A stretch of DNA of 64,000 nt from CAJFUR01 sp904420575 (GCA_965119745.1 OZ221973.1:2914001-2978000); one strand, 5' to 3'. Positions 1 through 9,109 are shown, counted from the stretch's first letter. The notes: generated by a model not told the origin, from the sequence alone. Made by a program: numbers and translations.

Positions 1-1519
1 CCGCCCGCAGGACGGGAAGATCGGTTTCGGCAGGTCGCCGGTCCACGTCAGTCAGCGAGGCCGTCTGTGGTGCCCCGGATTCGCCCGAAAGCCCGAGGAC
101 GCGTGCTTCGGCACGCGACGAGGGCTTGGAAGGCGAAGATGGGGTGCCACAGACGGCCGCAGCGTCGGCCGGTCCGCCGGCCGGCAGAACGGCGGAACCA
201 AAGGCGGCCGCAGCGTCGGCGCTTTGCGTCGGCTGAAAAGCCGACGCAAAGCGCCAAGCCGCCTCGCCGAAGCACACGACGGCCTTGGCGTGGCAGCGGG
301 CAGCCTGCACGAGCGGAGCCAGGTCGGTGCCCTTGTCGCGTCCGCCGAGAAGCACGACGGGGCGCACGTCGTCGAAGGCCGCAAGGGCCTTGAGCGTGGC
401 ATCGACGTTGGTGGCCTTCGAGTCGTTCACGCACCGCACGCCCGCCACGCACCCACAGGGCTCCAGGCGGTGCTCGAGCGGCGCGAAGCCGGCAAGCGCG
501 TGGGAGACCGTTCGCGCGTCCACGCCCAGGGCAAGGGCGGCGCTCGCGGCGCAGAGCGCGTTCGCCACGTTGTGCTCTCCCTTGATCTGCAGGTCGCAGG
601 CGCGCACCAGGTCGTGTTCGCGCCCGCCCCAGGCCACGCGCAGCGTGCCGTCCTCGCCCAGAAACGCGGCGTTGTCGCTGCCGCAGGCCGTGCGCATGTC
701 GCCCGCAAGCCCCGCCGCCGTGCCCACGGGCACGTACGAGAAGCCGCGCTCGGCAGGCGTCTGCGCGCGCAGGGCGCGCACGGTACGGCGCACCACGTCG
801 TCGGTGGCGTCCAGGACGGCCACCGAGCCGGGAACCGCAGGCAGGTTCGCCAACACCCGGAGCTTGGCGGCCGCATAGGCCTCGAAGCCCTGGTGCCATG
901 ACAGGTGGTCGGGCGTGACGTTGAGGATGACGGCCACGTCCGGCGCGAAGAGCGCGGTGGACGCCAGCTGGTAGGACGACACCTCGGCCACGTACACCTG
1001 CACGTCGCCGGCCGCCACGGCCTCGAGACACGTGTCGCCGATGTTGCCGACCGCCTTGGCCGCCAAGCCCGCCGCCCGCAGCACGTGGGCCGCGAGCGCC
1101 ACCGTGGTCGTCTTGCCGTTGGTGCCCGTCACGGCCACCCAGCGCGCGTCCTGCGCGCTTTCGCGCCAGGCGAACTCCACCTCGCTCACGATCTCCGCGC
1201 TGGCCGCGGCCGCGCTTTCGTAGAACGCGGAGAACTGCGAGATGCCGGGGCTGGCGATGCACAGGTCGAAGGCGCCTTCCACCTGCTCGCTATCGAACTC
1301 CACGCGTGCGCCGAGCGTGCGCAGGCCCTCGGCGAAGGCGCAGGCGTCCTCGCCGGCCGCGCCCGCCATCACGCACAGCTCCTGCACGCGGCCGCCCAGA
1401 AGCGGCGCCAGGTACCCGGCCGCGGCGCGCCCGCTCTTGCCGAGTCCCAAAACAAGCACGCGCCCCAAACTCTCCGGCGCGTGCTTCCGTCCTTCGATGA
1501 GAGCGCGCTCGGCCATCAT
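1..1519 (-). CDS. murD: MurD, UDP-MurNAc-L-alanine--D-glutamate ligase (C-terminus beyond window)
   Basis: Cytoplasmic ATP-dependent ligase that adds D-glutamate to UDP-MurNAc-L-Ala in peptidoglycan precursor synthesis. The frame is open from the ATG at 1519 to the window edge, about 506 codons, already longer than the roughly 450 residues usual for MurD. An N-terminal dinucleotide-type motif (VLVLGLGKSG) and the Mur ligase P-loop GTNGKTTT near residue 131 are visible. The start codon overlaps the mraY stop as ATGA, so the two are translationally coupled. In the C-terminal domain, after the CFGEAAW motif, an Ala/Pro/Ser-rich stretch of about 70 residues is encoded by repeat element A and an adjoining hairpin. 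This explains the extra length. Identity is certain; whether the insert disturbs activity cannot be seen. Confidence 0.96.
   Translation of the reverse strand, partial: MMAERALIEGRKHAPESLGRVLVLGLGKSGRAAAGYLAPLLGGRVQELCVMAGAAGEDACAFAEGLRTLGARVEFDSEQVEGAFDLCIASPGISQFSAFYESAAAASAEIVSEVEFAWRESAQDARWVAVTGTNGKTTTVALAAHVLRAAGLAAKAVGNIGDTCLEAVAAGDVQVYVAEVSSYQLASTALFAPDVAVILNVTPDHLSWHQGFEAYAAAKLRVLANLPAVPGSVAVLDATDDVVRRTVRALRAQTPAERGFSYVPVGTAAGLAGDMRTACGSDNAAFLGEDGTLRVAWGGREHDLVRACDLQIKGEHNVANALCAASAALALGVDARTVSHALAGFAPLEHRLEPCGCVAGVRCVNDSKATNVDATLKALAAFDDVRPVVLLGGRDKGTDLAPLVQAARCHAKAVVCFGEAAWRFASAFQPTQSADAAAAFGSAVLPAGGPADAAAVCGTPSSPSKPSSRAEARVLGLSGESGAPQTASLTDVDRRPAETDLPVLRA
51..200. repeat. Palindromic element, copy A, inside murD
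   Basis: Begins GTCAGCGAGG (51-60). It has two long imperfect inverted arms (about 57-86 and 139-167) sharing GCCGTCTGTGG. The right arm carries AAGATGGGGTGC, followed by CAGCGTCGGC (160-169) and an imperfect terminal hairpin (171-199). It has the same architecture as copies B and C. It is translated in frame on the minus strand within the MurD C-terminal domain. Confidence 0.85.
218..255. repeat. Perfect 17-bp hairpin inside murD, next to element A
   Basis: Arms 218-234 and 239-255 are exact reverse complements with a GAAA loop. A second CAGCGTCGGC box (211-220) abuts it, so part of element A (box plus terminal hairpin) appears duplicated here. The stem is within coding sequence and keeps the frame. 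Confidence 0.9.
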
Positions 1520-2562
1520 GCCACCGCCATGAGCGATTCGGCGAAGTAGAGCGAGAAGCCGCACGCGGCCAGCACGCCCGAGATGATCCAGAACCGCACG
1601 ACCACCTTCGTCTCGCTCCACCCCTTCTTCTCGAAATGGTGGTGCAAAGGCGCCATGAGGAAGATGCGCTTCTTGGTGCGCTTGTAGTAGAACACCTGGA
1701 TCATGACCGACAGCGCCTCGGCGACGAACAGGCCGCCGATGATGATGGACACGAACTCCGTCTTCGTGACCACGGCCAGGCATCCCAGCGCCATGCCGAG
1801 CGCGAGCGACCCGGTGTCGCCCATGAAGATGTCGGCCGGGAAGGAGTTGAACCACAGGAACCCGATGCAGGCCCCCGCCAGCGCCGCCGCGAAGATGGCG
1901 GGCTCCAGCAGGTTCGAGCGGTACGCGATGGCCGCCATGACGATCATGACGATCATGACGGTGCCCGCCGCCAGGCCGTCCAGGCCGTCGGTCAGGTTCA
2001 CGGCGTTGCACATGCCCACCAAAAGGATGTTCATGAACAGCAGGTAGAGCCACGGGATGGCGATGCCGTCGCCGATGGGCACCACGGTGGTCAGAAGCCC
2101 GAAGTCGAGGGTGATCAGGAAGGGGATGTCCACCACGGGCTGGATGCCCAGGCAGTTGACGGCCACCAGCACGAAGGCCGTGGCGATGGCGAACTGGCCG
2201 ACGAGCTTCATCTTGGGCGTGAGCCCCAGCGAGCGCTCCTTGACCACCTTCGACGCATCGTCCACCAGCCCCAGAAGCCCGGTGAGGACCGTGGCCCCCA
2301 AAAGCACGAACGTCTCGGGAGTGGGCTTGCCCACCAGAAGCGCGCAGGCCACCACCGCGACGAGCATGATGACGCCGCCCATGGTGGGCGTGCCCTGCTT
2401 CACCAGATGGCTTTCGGGCCCGTCGGCGCGCACCTGCTGGCCGATGTGGCTGGAGCGCAGGAAGCGTATCCACACGGGCATGAGCGCCATGGTGACGACG
2501 ATGGCCAGCACCACGGCAAGAAACACCAGAAACGTCGGGTATGCGGAAAATATTGCAAACAT
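1516..2562 (-). CDS. mraY: MraY, phospho-MurNAc-pentapeptide transferase
   Basis: Integral membrane enzyme that transfers phospho-MurNAc-pentapeptide to undecaprenyl phosphate, making lipid I. The 348-residue protein has the family's normal length and about ten hydrophobic spans. It carries the Mg/substrate motifs NLTDGLDGLAAG and FMGDTGSLALG and the His-rich loop APLHHHFEKKGWSE. The ATG at 2562 lies one base after the murF stop (TGACATG), and its own stop overlaps the murD start, so the three genes form one translationally coupled block. Confidence 0.98.
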   Translation of the reverse strand: MFAIFSAYPTFLVFLAVVLAIVVTMALMPVWIRFLRSSHIGQQVRADGPESHLVKQGTPTMGGVIMLVAVVACALLVGKPTPETFVLLGATVLTGLLGLVDDASKVVKERSLGLTPKMKLVGQFAIATAFVLVAVNCLGIQPVVDIPFLITLDFGLLTTVVPIGDGIAIPWLYLLFMNILLVGMCNAVNLTDGLDGLAAGTVMIVMIVMAAIAYRSNLLEPAIFAAALAGACIGFLWFNSFPADIFMGDTGSLALGMALGCLAVVTKTEFVSIIIGGLFVAEALSVMIQVFYYKRTKKRIFLMAPLHHHFEKKGWSETKVVVRFWIISGVLAACGFSLYFAESLMAVA

Positions 2563-2563
2563 G

Positions 2564-4069
2564 TCAGCTGACCAATCCTTCGACCACGCGCGTGAGCCCC
2601 ATGAAGTGCGACGCCTTCACGAGCACGGCATCCCCTGGCTGCACGCGACCCTCCAACTCTCCCAGCACCTCGGCGACGCTGTGCGCCCGCACGATCTTTC
2701 CGGGGTCCATGCCGGCGCGCGCGGCGCCGTCGGCAATGCCCTGCGCCAACTCTCCCACGCAGACGAGCGCGTCGAGCGGCAGCGCCGCCGCCGCCTCGCC
2801 GATGCCCTCGTGGCAGGCGGCCGCAAAGTCGCCTAGCTCGCCCATGTCGCCGAGCACGGCGATGCGCGCGCCGGGGACCTCGAGCGCGCAGAACGTGGCC
2901 AACGAGGCCCGCATGGAGTCGGGGTTCGCGTTGTAGGCGTCGTTCACCACGACGAACCCCCCGCGGGCATGCAGCAGTTCCTGGCGCCCGGTCTCGGGCA
3001 GCGCGCCCTCGAGGGCGCGCGCGATGGCGGCGAGGTCCATGCCGGCCGCCAGGCCGACGGCGGCGGCCGCGCACGCGTTCGCCACGTTGTGCAGGCCGCG
3101 CAGGCCGAGCGTGCACGGCTGCCGCAAGACGGCAAGGTCTTCCGTCGCGTCGGGCGGCCAGCCTTCGGCGAAGCCGCGGGCGGCGAGCACGAAGTGGGCC
3201 CGCCCCTGTCCGTCCAGCTCCACGTCTTCGGCCCACACGGCGGGACGGTGGCGCCAGCCGGCCTCGGGCCCGGCCTGCGTTGCGTAGGACCCCGACCCGT
3301 CGAAGCACACGACCTCGTTGCGCCACCGTTCGAGCCCGGTGCAGGACAGAAGGAAGTCCGACCGGTCGTCGGAGCCGTTCAGAAACGCCACGCCCGACGC
3401 CTTGGGCAGCGCGCACAGAAGCTCGGCCTTGGCGCGCGCGATGTTGTCGCGGCTTCCCAGGAGCTCGATATGGCTTTCGCCCACATTGGTGACCAGGCCC
3501 CATCGGGGCCGTACGAACTCGCACAGCTGCTCAAGCTGGCCTTCCCCGCGCATGCCCATCTCCACCACCACGAAGCGCGTGTCGGGGTCGGCGGAAAGCA
3601 GCGTCTTGGGCACGCCCAGCTCGTTGTTCTGGTTGCCGGCCGTGGCCACCACGGAGCCGTGCGCCGCCAGCACGTCGCGCACGAGGTTCTTGGTGGTGGT
3701 CTTGCCGGTGGACCCCGTGATGCCGATCACGGTGCCGCGCACATGCCCCCGCCACGCGCGCGCCAGGTCGGTCAGGGCCGCGGCGGTGTCCGGCACCTCG
3801 ATGACGGCGGCGCCCATCTCGGCGGCGAGCGTTCTGGTGGCCTCGTCGAGCGGACGGGCGACCAGGGCCCCCAAGGCGCCTGCGCGCAGGGCCGCCGCCA
3901 CGAAGTCGTGGCCGTCCACGCGCTCGCCCGGCAGGGCCACGTACAGCCATCCCGGCTGCACGTCGCGCGAGTCCCACGTCAGGCCGCTCATGATGGCCGA
4001 CGCGTCGATGGGCCGCACCGCAAAGGTGCCGCCCGCGTAGTCCGCGATCTGCTTGGCGTTCAGGCGCAT
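2564..4069 (-). CDS. murF: MurF, UDP-MurNAc-tripeptide--D-Ala-D-Ala ligase
   Basis: Cytoplasmic ligase that adds D-Ala-D-Ala to the UDP-MurNAc tripeptide. About 501 residues, normal to slightly long. It has an N-terminal substrate domain (SGLTWDSRDVQPG), the P-loop GITGSTGKTTTKN, the central motif GLRGLHNVANA and the C-terminal signature NDAYNANPDSM. The ATG at 4069 follows the murE stop at 4071 with one base between. An upstream in-frame extension through the murE tail is rejected because this ATG starts the conserved N-terminus (MRLNAKQIADYAGG). The conserved segments show no indel. Confidence 0.97.
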   Translation of the reverse strand: MRLNAKQIADYAGGTFAVRPIDASAIMSGLTWDSRDVQPGWLYVALPGERVDGHDFVAAALRAGALGALVARPLDEATRTLAAEMGAAVIEVPDTAAALTDLARAWRGHVRGTVIGITGSTGKTTTKNLVRDVLAAHGSVVATAGNQNNELGVPKTLLSADPDTRFVVVEMGMRGEGQLEQLCEFVRPRWGLVTNVGESHIELLGSRDNIARAKAELLCALPKASGVAFLNGSDDRSDFLLSCTGLERWRNEVVCFDGSGSYATQAGPEAGWRHRPAVWAEDVELDGQGRAHFVLAARGFAEGWPPDATEDLAVLRQPCTLGLRGLHNVANACAAAAVGLAAGMDLAAIARALEGALPETGRQELLHARGGFVVVNDAYNANPDSMRASLATFCALEVPGARIAVLGDMGELGDFAAACHEGIGEAAAALPLDALVCVGELAQGIADGAARAGMDPGKIVRAHSVAEVLGELEGRVQPGDAVLVKASHFMGLTRVVEGLVS

Positions 4070-4070
4070 G

Positions 4071-5732
4071 CTAGCGTTCCCCGCCCTTTTCGCCCGCAAG
4101 CTCGTTGTTGCCTGCAGGTCCCACAACGTCAGCGAGGGTTTCCGCAGTGCCCGAGATTGCCCCGCCGGGGTGGGCGTGGCGCACTTCGCTACGTGAGCCC
4201 GCCTCGGCGGGGCAAGATTGGGTGCTGCGGGAAGCCGCAGCGTCGGCAGGCCCGAAGAGCTTCTCAAGCTCTTCGGCCGCAACGATACGGTCGTCGAAGC
4301 TCAGCACCTGGTCGCCAACCAGCTGGTAGTCCTCGTGCCCCTTGCCGGCCACCAGCACGCTGTCGCCCGGGGCGGCCAGCTCGACGGCGCGGGCGATGGC
4401 GCGGCGACGGTCGGGCTCCACCTCGAAGCGCCGCGCGTCGTCGGCGCCGCCCATGCCGCGCACGATGTCCTCGATGATGGCGAGCGGATCCTCGTGGCGC
4501 GGGTTGTCGCTCGTGACCACGGCGTGGTCCGCGGCCAGGGCGGCACGCCCCATGATGGGCCGCTTGCCCGCGTCGCGGTCGCCGCCGCAGCCGAACACGC
4601 AGATGGTGCGCCCGGGCGTGAGCGCCTTGATGGACGCGAGCGCCTTTTCCAGCGCGTCGGGGGTGTGCGCGTAGTCCACGAACACCGAAACGCCGCCGTC
4701 GTGCGCCGCGCGCACGCGCTCGAGGCGTCCGGGCACCGGCGGGACGTCCGCCAGGGCGCGGGCGATGCCTTCGGGCGAAAAGCCCAGCTGCAGCCCGATG
4801 CCGAAGGCGCACATGACGTTCTCCACGTTGAAGCGGCCCACCAGCGGGTAGGAGAAGGCGTGACGCGTGCCGCGCACCTCCAGCACGACTTCCGTGTGCG
4901 TGGGCGCGTACGCCACGTCCACGGGATGGATCTGGGCCGCCGGGTCGAAGCCCGTCGTCACCACGTTGTCGCCGTTCGTGGAGCAGCGCCGCAAAAGCTC
5001 GCGGCCCCACTTGTCGTCGATGCAGACGACGCGGCGAGCAGGATAGTCGCGCGAGAACAGCAACGCCTTGGCCTCGAAGTACGCGTCGAAGGTGTGGTGG
5101 TAGTCCAGGTGGTCCTGCGTGAGGTTGGTGAACGCCGTGACGGCGAACGTGGTGTTCCACGTGCGCAGAAGGTCGAGCGCGTGCGAGCTCACCTCCATGG
5201 CCACCACGTCGCAGCGCGCGTCGCGCATGCGCGCGAACAGGTGCTGCAGGTCTGGCGATTCGGGCGTGGTGTGCTCGGTCTTCTCCTGCGCGTCGCCGAT
5301 GCGCGTCCCCACCGTGCCGATGACGCCGGTGCGCTTGCCGCAGACGCGCGCGATGTGCTCCACCAGATACGTCGTGGTGGTCTTGCCGTTCGTGCCCGTG
5401 ATGCCCACGAGCGAGAACGCCTGCGACGGATGGTCGTAGAAGTTGGCTGCGGCGTGGGCCATGGCCTTGCGCGTGTCGGACACCACCACCTCGGTCACGT
5501 CCGTGGCGTCGGCCAGATACACCTTGCGCTCCACCACGAGCACCTTCGCGCCCCGGTCGATGGCGTCCTGCGCGAAGGAGTGCCCGTCCACCGAAAGGCC
5601 CACGATGCAGAAGAACGCGTCCCCCGGCTGCACCCGGTCGCTGCGGTACGCGATGCCGGACACCTCTTCGTCCGCCGAGCCGATGACGGTGCACTCCAAC
5701 CCCGCGAAAAGATCTGCGCATGCCTTGCTCAT
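4071..5732 (-). CDS. murE: MurE, UDP-MurNAc-L-Ala-D-Glu ligase, meso-DAP type, with element-encoded C-terminal tail
   Basis: Adds the third stem-peptide residue. Motifs are GTNGKTTTTYLVEH (P-loop), the carbamoylated-Lys region, and DNPR in VVTSDNPRHEDP. In this family DNPR marks enzymes that add meso-diaminopimelate rather than L-lysine. The ATG at 5732 (MSKACADLF) is preceded by GAGG and lies 13 nt after the ftsI stop. Typical MurE sequence ends at about FDDRIVAAEEL. Here a further run of about 55 low-complexity residues follows, encoded by palindromic element B (4128-4276) and its flank. The tail is probably dispensable, but it shows the element was tolerated in frame. Confidence 0.96.
   Translation of the reverse strand: MSKACADLFAGLECTVIGSADEEVSGIAYRSDRVQPGDAFFCIVGLSVDGHSFAQDAIDRGAKVLVVERKVYLADATDVTEVVVSDTRKAMAHAAANFYDHPSQAFSLVGITGTNGKTTTTYLVEHIARVCGKRTGVIGTVGTRIGDAQEKTEHTTPESPDLQHLFARMRDARCDVVAMEVSSHALDLLRTWNTTFAVTAFTNLTQDHLDYHHTFDAYFEAKALLFSRDYPARRVVCIDDKWGRELLRRCSTNGDNVVTTGFDPAAQIHPVDVAYAPTHTEVVLEVRGTRHAFSYPLVGRFNVENVMCAFGIGLQLGFSPEGIARALADVPPVPGRLERVRAAHDGGVSVFVDYAHTPDALEKALASIKALTPGRTICVFGCGGDRDAGKRPIMGRAALAADHAVVTSDNPRHEDPLAIIEDIVRGMGGADDARRFEVEPDRRRAIARAVELAAPGDSVLVAGKGHEDYQLVGDQVLSFDDRIVAAEELEKLFGPADAAASRSTQSCPAEAGSRSEVRHAHPGGAISGTAETLADVVGPAGNNELAGEKGGER
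4128..4276. repeat. Palindromic element, copy B, at the 3' end of murE
   Basis: 149 bp from GTCAGCGAGG (4128-4137) through CAGCGTCGGC (4238-4247) to a perfect 11-bp terminal hairpin (4252-4262 and 4266-4276). The inner arms share GTGCCC...GATTGCCCCGCC on the left and the complement of AAGATTGGGTGC on the right. It encodes the extra MurE tail on the minus strand. Confidence 0.85.
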
Positions 5733-5745
5733 GTCCTCAAGCCCC

Positions 5746-7557
5746 TCACTCCGGCATAATCTTGAAACGATCGATGGCACACGTCATTATATCCTTAAAA
5801 ACGCCGGCGACGTTACCCGTCCCGGGGACCTCGTTGGCGCCCACAAAACAAACCAATTGGCTTGACGAATCGGCCAGAAAGCCCGTGAAGCACAGGTTGT
5901 ACACGTCTTCCTTGTACTTCCCGCCTTCCGCCACCTCGGCGGTGCTGGTCTTGCCGGCCACCGAGAAGCCCTCGATCTGGGCGGGCTTGCCCGTGCCGTC
6001 GGTGACCACCGTCTTCAGCATGTCCACCATGGTGGGGATGGCGCTCTTGTTCTCGATCACGTCCTCGGTGGCGTACGTGGGGGTCTCGCCCGTCTGCGGC
6101 AGGTTGATCAGGAAGTGAGGCGTCACCTCCACGCCGTCGTTCACCAAGGCGCCGTAGAAGCGCGTGATCTGCAGCGGCGTGACGGCGATGCCCTGGCCGA
6201 AGCTCACGTTGTAGCCGGTGATCCGGGCCCACTTGTCGAAAGGCTGCAGCGTGCCTGACGCCTCCCCCGGGTAGTCCACCCCCGTGGGCTCGTTCAGGTT
6301 GTACGTCTTGATGTGGTCGTAGAGCTTGTCGAAGCCCATCTTCTCCACGGAAAGAGAGATGCCCACGTTCGAGGACTGGTCGAGGATCTCGCGCAGCGTG
6401 AACGTGGCGTCGTCGCGTTCGTGCGAGTCCGACACCTTGTAGCCGTCGGCCTCGATGACCGCCGGGCAGAACAGCGTGTCGTCGGGCTTCATGGAATCCG
6501 TCTCCAGAAGCGTCATGGTGGAGACCGTCTTGAACACCGAGCCGGGCTCGTAGGCCTGCGTGACGGCCTTCAACTGGTCGGCGCCCTCCTCCACCGTGCT
6601 CATGTCGGCCGGGTTGAGGTACGGCAGCGTCGCGGCGGCATAGATCTCTCCGGTGCCGCCGTCCATGACGACGGCGGTGCCGCCCTCGGCGCTGATGTCC
6701 TTCGCGCCTTGCTCGAGGCGCTCCTCCACGTATTCCTGCAGCTGGATGTCGATCGATATCATGATGTCCTGACCGTCCACCGCGGGCGTCTCCTCGTGCA
6801 CGCCGCCCGGGATGGGGATGCCGTTCTGGCCGCGCTCGGCCGAGTACGTGCCGGGCGTGCCCGAAAGCACGTCGTCGTATTGCAGCTCCAGCCCCGTGAT
6901 GCCCTCGCCGTCCACGTTGCAGAAGCCGATGACCTGGCCGCCAATACGCCCGCACGGGTATTCGCGGCGCGTGTCGGCAATGAAGTAGACCCCCTTGAGG
7001 CCCAGCTCCTTCACCTGCGCGGCCACCTCGACGTCGGCCTGGCGCTTCAGGTACACGAACGTGGTGCTTTCCCGAGAGAGCTTCTCCTGATAGTCGGCAG
7101 CCTCGCCGCCCAGCACCTCGGCCAGCTTCGCGGCCTCGCCGGCAGGATCGTCCACCTCCGCGGGGTTCGCGTAGATGGTGGTCGCGTCCACGCTGGTGGC
7201 AAGCACCGTGCCGTTGCGGTCGTAGATGGTGCCGCGCCGCGGCGTGGTGTCGAAGCTGACCGTGCGTGTCTCCTGGGCCATGGCCGAGTACTGGCCGGAC
7301 ACGATCACCTGCAAATAGAACAGCCGGCCGAAGAACAGAAGCGCGAGCAGCGCGAAGAAGGCCACCAGCACGGAGGCCCGGTTGGAGTCGGCGGCGGCGG
7401 AGAAGGACGACGCGAAGCCGCCGGCCACAGAGCGCGGAGGCGATCCGGCGGAACGCGGCGACGCGCCGCGCGAGCGCCGGGCGCCGTCGGAGGCACGGCG
7501 CGAAGCCGCCCCGCGGCCGGACGGTGCGGGACGAGGCGTGTTCGTCCGATGCGCCAC
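5746..7557 (-). CDS. ftsI: FtsI-type class B penicillin-binding protein (septal transpeptidase)
   Basis: Division transpeptidase that cross-links septal peptidoglycan outside the membrane. 603 residues: a basic cytoplasmic tail (1-58), one transmembrane segment (about 62-85), a PBP dimerisation domain (RGTIYDRNG, about residue 108), then the transpeptidase domain. The active-site triad is SVFK (nucleophile S340, K343), SSN (395-397) and, in place of the usual KTG, KTS (536-538 in AGKTSTAEV). No PASTA repeats follow. The position between ftsL-like and murE is the standard one for ftsI. The Gly-to-Ser change in the third motif is unusual and lies where beta-lactam affinity is set in other PBPs. 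Confidence 0.94.
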   Translation of the reverse strand: MAHRTNTPRPAPSGRGAASRRASDGARRSRGASPRSAGSPPRSVAGGFASSFSAAADSNRASVLVAFFALLALLFFGRLFYLQVIVSGQYSAMAQETRTVSFDTTPRRGTIYDRNGTVLATSVDATTIYANPAEVDDPAGEAAKLAEVLGGEAADYQEKLSRESTTFVYLKRQADVEVAAQVKELGLKGVYFIADTRREYPCGRIGGQVIGFCNVDGEGITGLELQYDDVLSGTPGTYSAERGQNGIPIPGGVHEETPAVDGQDIMISIDIQLQEYVEERLEQGAKDISAEGGTAVVMDGGTGEIYAAATLPYLNPADMSTVEEGADQLKAVTQAYEPGSVFKTVSTMTLLETDSMKPDDTLFCPAVIEADGYKVSDSHERDDATFTLREILDQSSNVGISLSVEKMGFDKLYDHIKTYNLNEPTGVDYPGEASGTLQPFDKWARITGYNVSFGQGIAVTPLQITRFYGALVNDGVEVTPHFLINLPQTGETPTYATEDVIENKSAIPTMVDMLKTVVTDGTGKPAQIEGFSVAGKTSTAEVAEGGKYKEDVYNLCFTGFLADSSSQLVCFVGANEVPGTGNVAGVFKDIMTCAIDRFKIMPE

Positions 7558-7569
7558 GACGCGGACCCT

Positions 7570-8034
7570 TTAGGCCCCCGCCGCGAGCCGCAGGCTCTTC
7601 GACAGCGACAGGTTGCCCGCGTCGTCGGTCGCCACGGCGTCTTGCCCCAAATCGATGGTGGTGGTTTCGAGCGGCGCCGCCATGCCCATGGCGTTCGCCT
7701 CGGTCTTGACCCGCGAAGGGTTGGAAAGCGAGCTTTGCGTGACCTCCAGCTGGTTGCCTTGGGCGCGTGCGCCGTCGATCTTGCTGGAAAGTTCCTGGGC
7801 CTGGATGGACCCGGTGACGGCCGCCGAGCTCAGGGCCACGCGGGCCACGCCGATCAGGGCCAGCACCACCAGCACGACGGCCACGGTCTTGGCCAGGAAC
7901 ACCACGGAGTCGGGAAGCGCCGGCGCAGCGGTGCGCGGGCCGGTGCCCGGCACTACCTGGATGCGCGGCGCGCGCTCGACGGCGCGCTCGTAAGCGCGGT
8001 CGGGATAGTGCGAATATGCCGGTTGTGCACCCAT
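7570..8034 (-). CDS. ftsL: FtsL-like septum-formation protein
   Basis: 154-residue bitopic membrane protein: a cytoplasmic head of about 45 residues, one transmembrane helix (VVFLAKTVAVVLVVLALIGV, about 44-63), then an extracytoplasmic heptad-like stretch rich in Gln, Ser and Leu. FtsL-type proteins join DivIC/FtsB and FtsI in the divisome. Sequence conservation in this family is weak, so the call rests on topology, size and the slot between rsmH and ftsI. The start at 8034 has a strong AAGGGGG ribosome-binding site. The gene ends 12 nt before ftsI. Confidence 0.8.
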   Translation of the reverse strand: MGAQPAYSHYPDRAYERAVERAPRIQVVPGTGPRTAAPALPDSVVFLAKTVAVVLVVLALIGVARVALSSAAVTGSIQAQELSSKIDGARAQGNQLEVTQSSLSNPSRVKTEANAMGMAAPLETTTIDLGQDAVATDDAGNLSLSKSLRLAAGA

Positions 8035-8134
8035 TGCCTGACCCCCTTTGCTGTGTTTTGGTTTCGTGTAGGCGGTGTCTTATGTGGTTGTTAGCCGCGC
8101 CCTGCCCGCAGGGCGGGCGGAAGGGCGGCATGGT

Positions 8135-9100
8135 TCATAGTTTGCGCGCGACGCGCAGCTTGGCGCTGCGGGCACGTGAGTTGCGTTCGATCTCTGCCGC
8201 GGACGGAAGCAGCGGCTTGCGCGTCAGGATCTCGAGTATCGGCTTCTTCCCGCACACGCAGACCGGCAGGTCAGGTGGACAGGTGCACCGGTTCGCACAG
8301 GAGTTGAACACGTCCTTGACGATGCGGTCTTCCAACGAATGGTAGCTGATGACCACCAGGCGCCCGCCCGGATTGAGCCAGCGGACCGCCGCCTCCAAAC
8401 CTGAGGCCAGCACGTCCAGCTCCGAGTTGACTTCTATCCGAAGGGCCTGGAACGTCCGTTTCGCCGGATGCCCGCCCGCCCGGCGCGCCGATGCGGGGAT
8501 GGCCGCCTTGATGACGTCCACCAGCTGTTCGCTCGTCTCGATGGGCGCCTCTTGCCGCGCGCGGACGACGAACTCTGCAATGCGGCTCGCCCACTTCTCG
8601 TCGGAATACGTACGGATGACCCGAGTGAGATCTGCTGCGTTGTAGGTGTTGATGATCTCTGCTGCGTTCAAGGTCTGTTTGCCCGGATCCATCCGCATAT
8701 CAAGAGGGCCGTTCTCCTTGAAGGAGAAGCCACGGGAAGGCGTGTCTATCTGAACGGAAGAAACCCCCAGGTCGAAAAGGATCGCATCGATCCCGGGAAC
8801 CTCCGCCGACGTCAGAAGGCTGTCCAAGTCGCCGAAGTTGCCGCGCAGCAGTTCCAGGTTCGGGCGCGTCTCTTCCGGCAGCGTTTCCAGTTTCGCACGG
8901 GCGGCGGCAAGCGCCACCTCGTCCTGGTCGATGCCGATGAGCGTCCCTTCCCTGCCCAAGTGCTTGGCAGCTTCGAAGGAATGCCCTGCACCGCCGAGCG
9001 TTGCGTCCACGAATACGTGCTGTGTTTGGAGTTCGAGGTATTCGAGGCACTCGGCGAGCAGGACCGGTGTATGCCGATATTCGCTTGTCATTGCGCTCAC
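8135..9100 (-). CDS. rsmH: RsmH (MraW), 16S rRNA C1402 N4-methyltransferase
   Basis: SAM-dependent methyltransferase that modifies C1402 in the decoding centre of 16S rRNA. 318-321 residues. The SAM motif DATLGGAGHS, the catalytic-region motif FDLGVSSVQID, and the C-terminal SYHSLEDRIVK and KPLLPSAAEIERNSRARSAK are all present. A Cys-rich segment (CANRCTCPPDLPVCVCGKKP) lies before the tail, as in many RsmH proteins. The start is ambiguous: the GTG at 9100 or the ATG at 9091. Neither has a strong Shine-Dalgarno sequence, and the gene begins only 9-18 nt after mraZ, so coupling is likely. Confidence 0.96.
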   Translation of the reverse strand: MSAMTSEYRHTPVLLAECLEYLELQTQHVFVDATLGGAGHSFEAAKHLGREGTLIGIDQDEVALAAARAKLETLPEETRPNLELLRGNFGDLDSLLTSAEVPGIDAILFDLGVSSVQIDTPSRGFSFKENGPLDMRMDPGKQTLNAAEIINTYNAADLTRVIRTYSDEKWASRIAEFVVRARQEAPIETSEQLVDVIKAAIPASARRAGGHPAKRTFQALRIEVNSELDVLASGLEAAVRWLNPGGRLVVISYHSLEDRIVKDVFNSCANRCTCPPDLPVCVCGKKPILEILTRKPLLPSAAEIERNSRARSAKLRVARKL

Positions 9101-9109
9101 GTCTTACGG

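Noticed and set aside
1636..2571. Long plus-strand frame opposite mraY (and similar frames opposite murE, ftsI, pyrG and others)
   Set aside because: Arg/His/Gly-rich translations without family motifs, exactly antisense to well-supported genes; typical of high GC.
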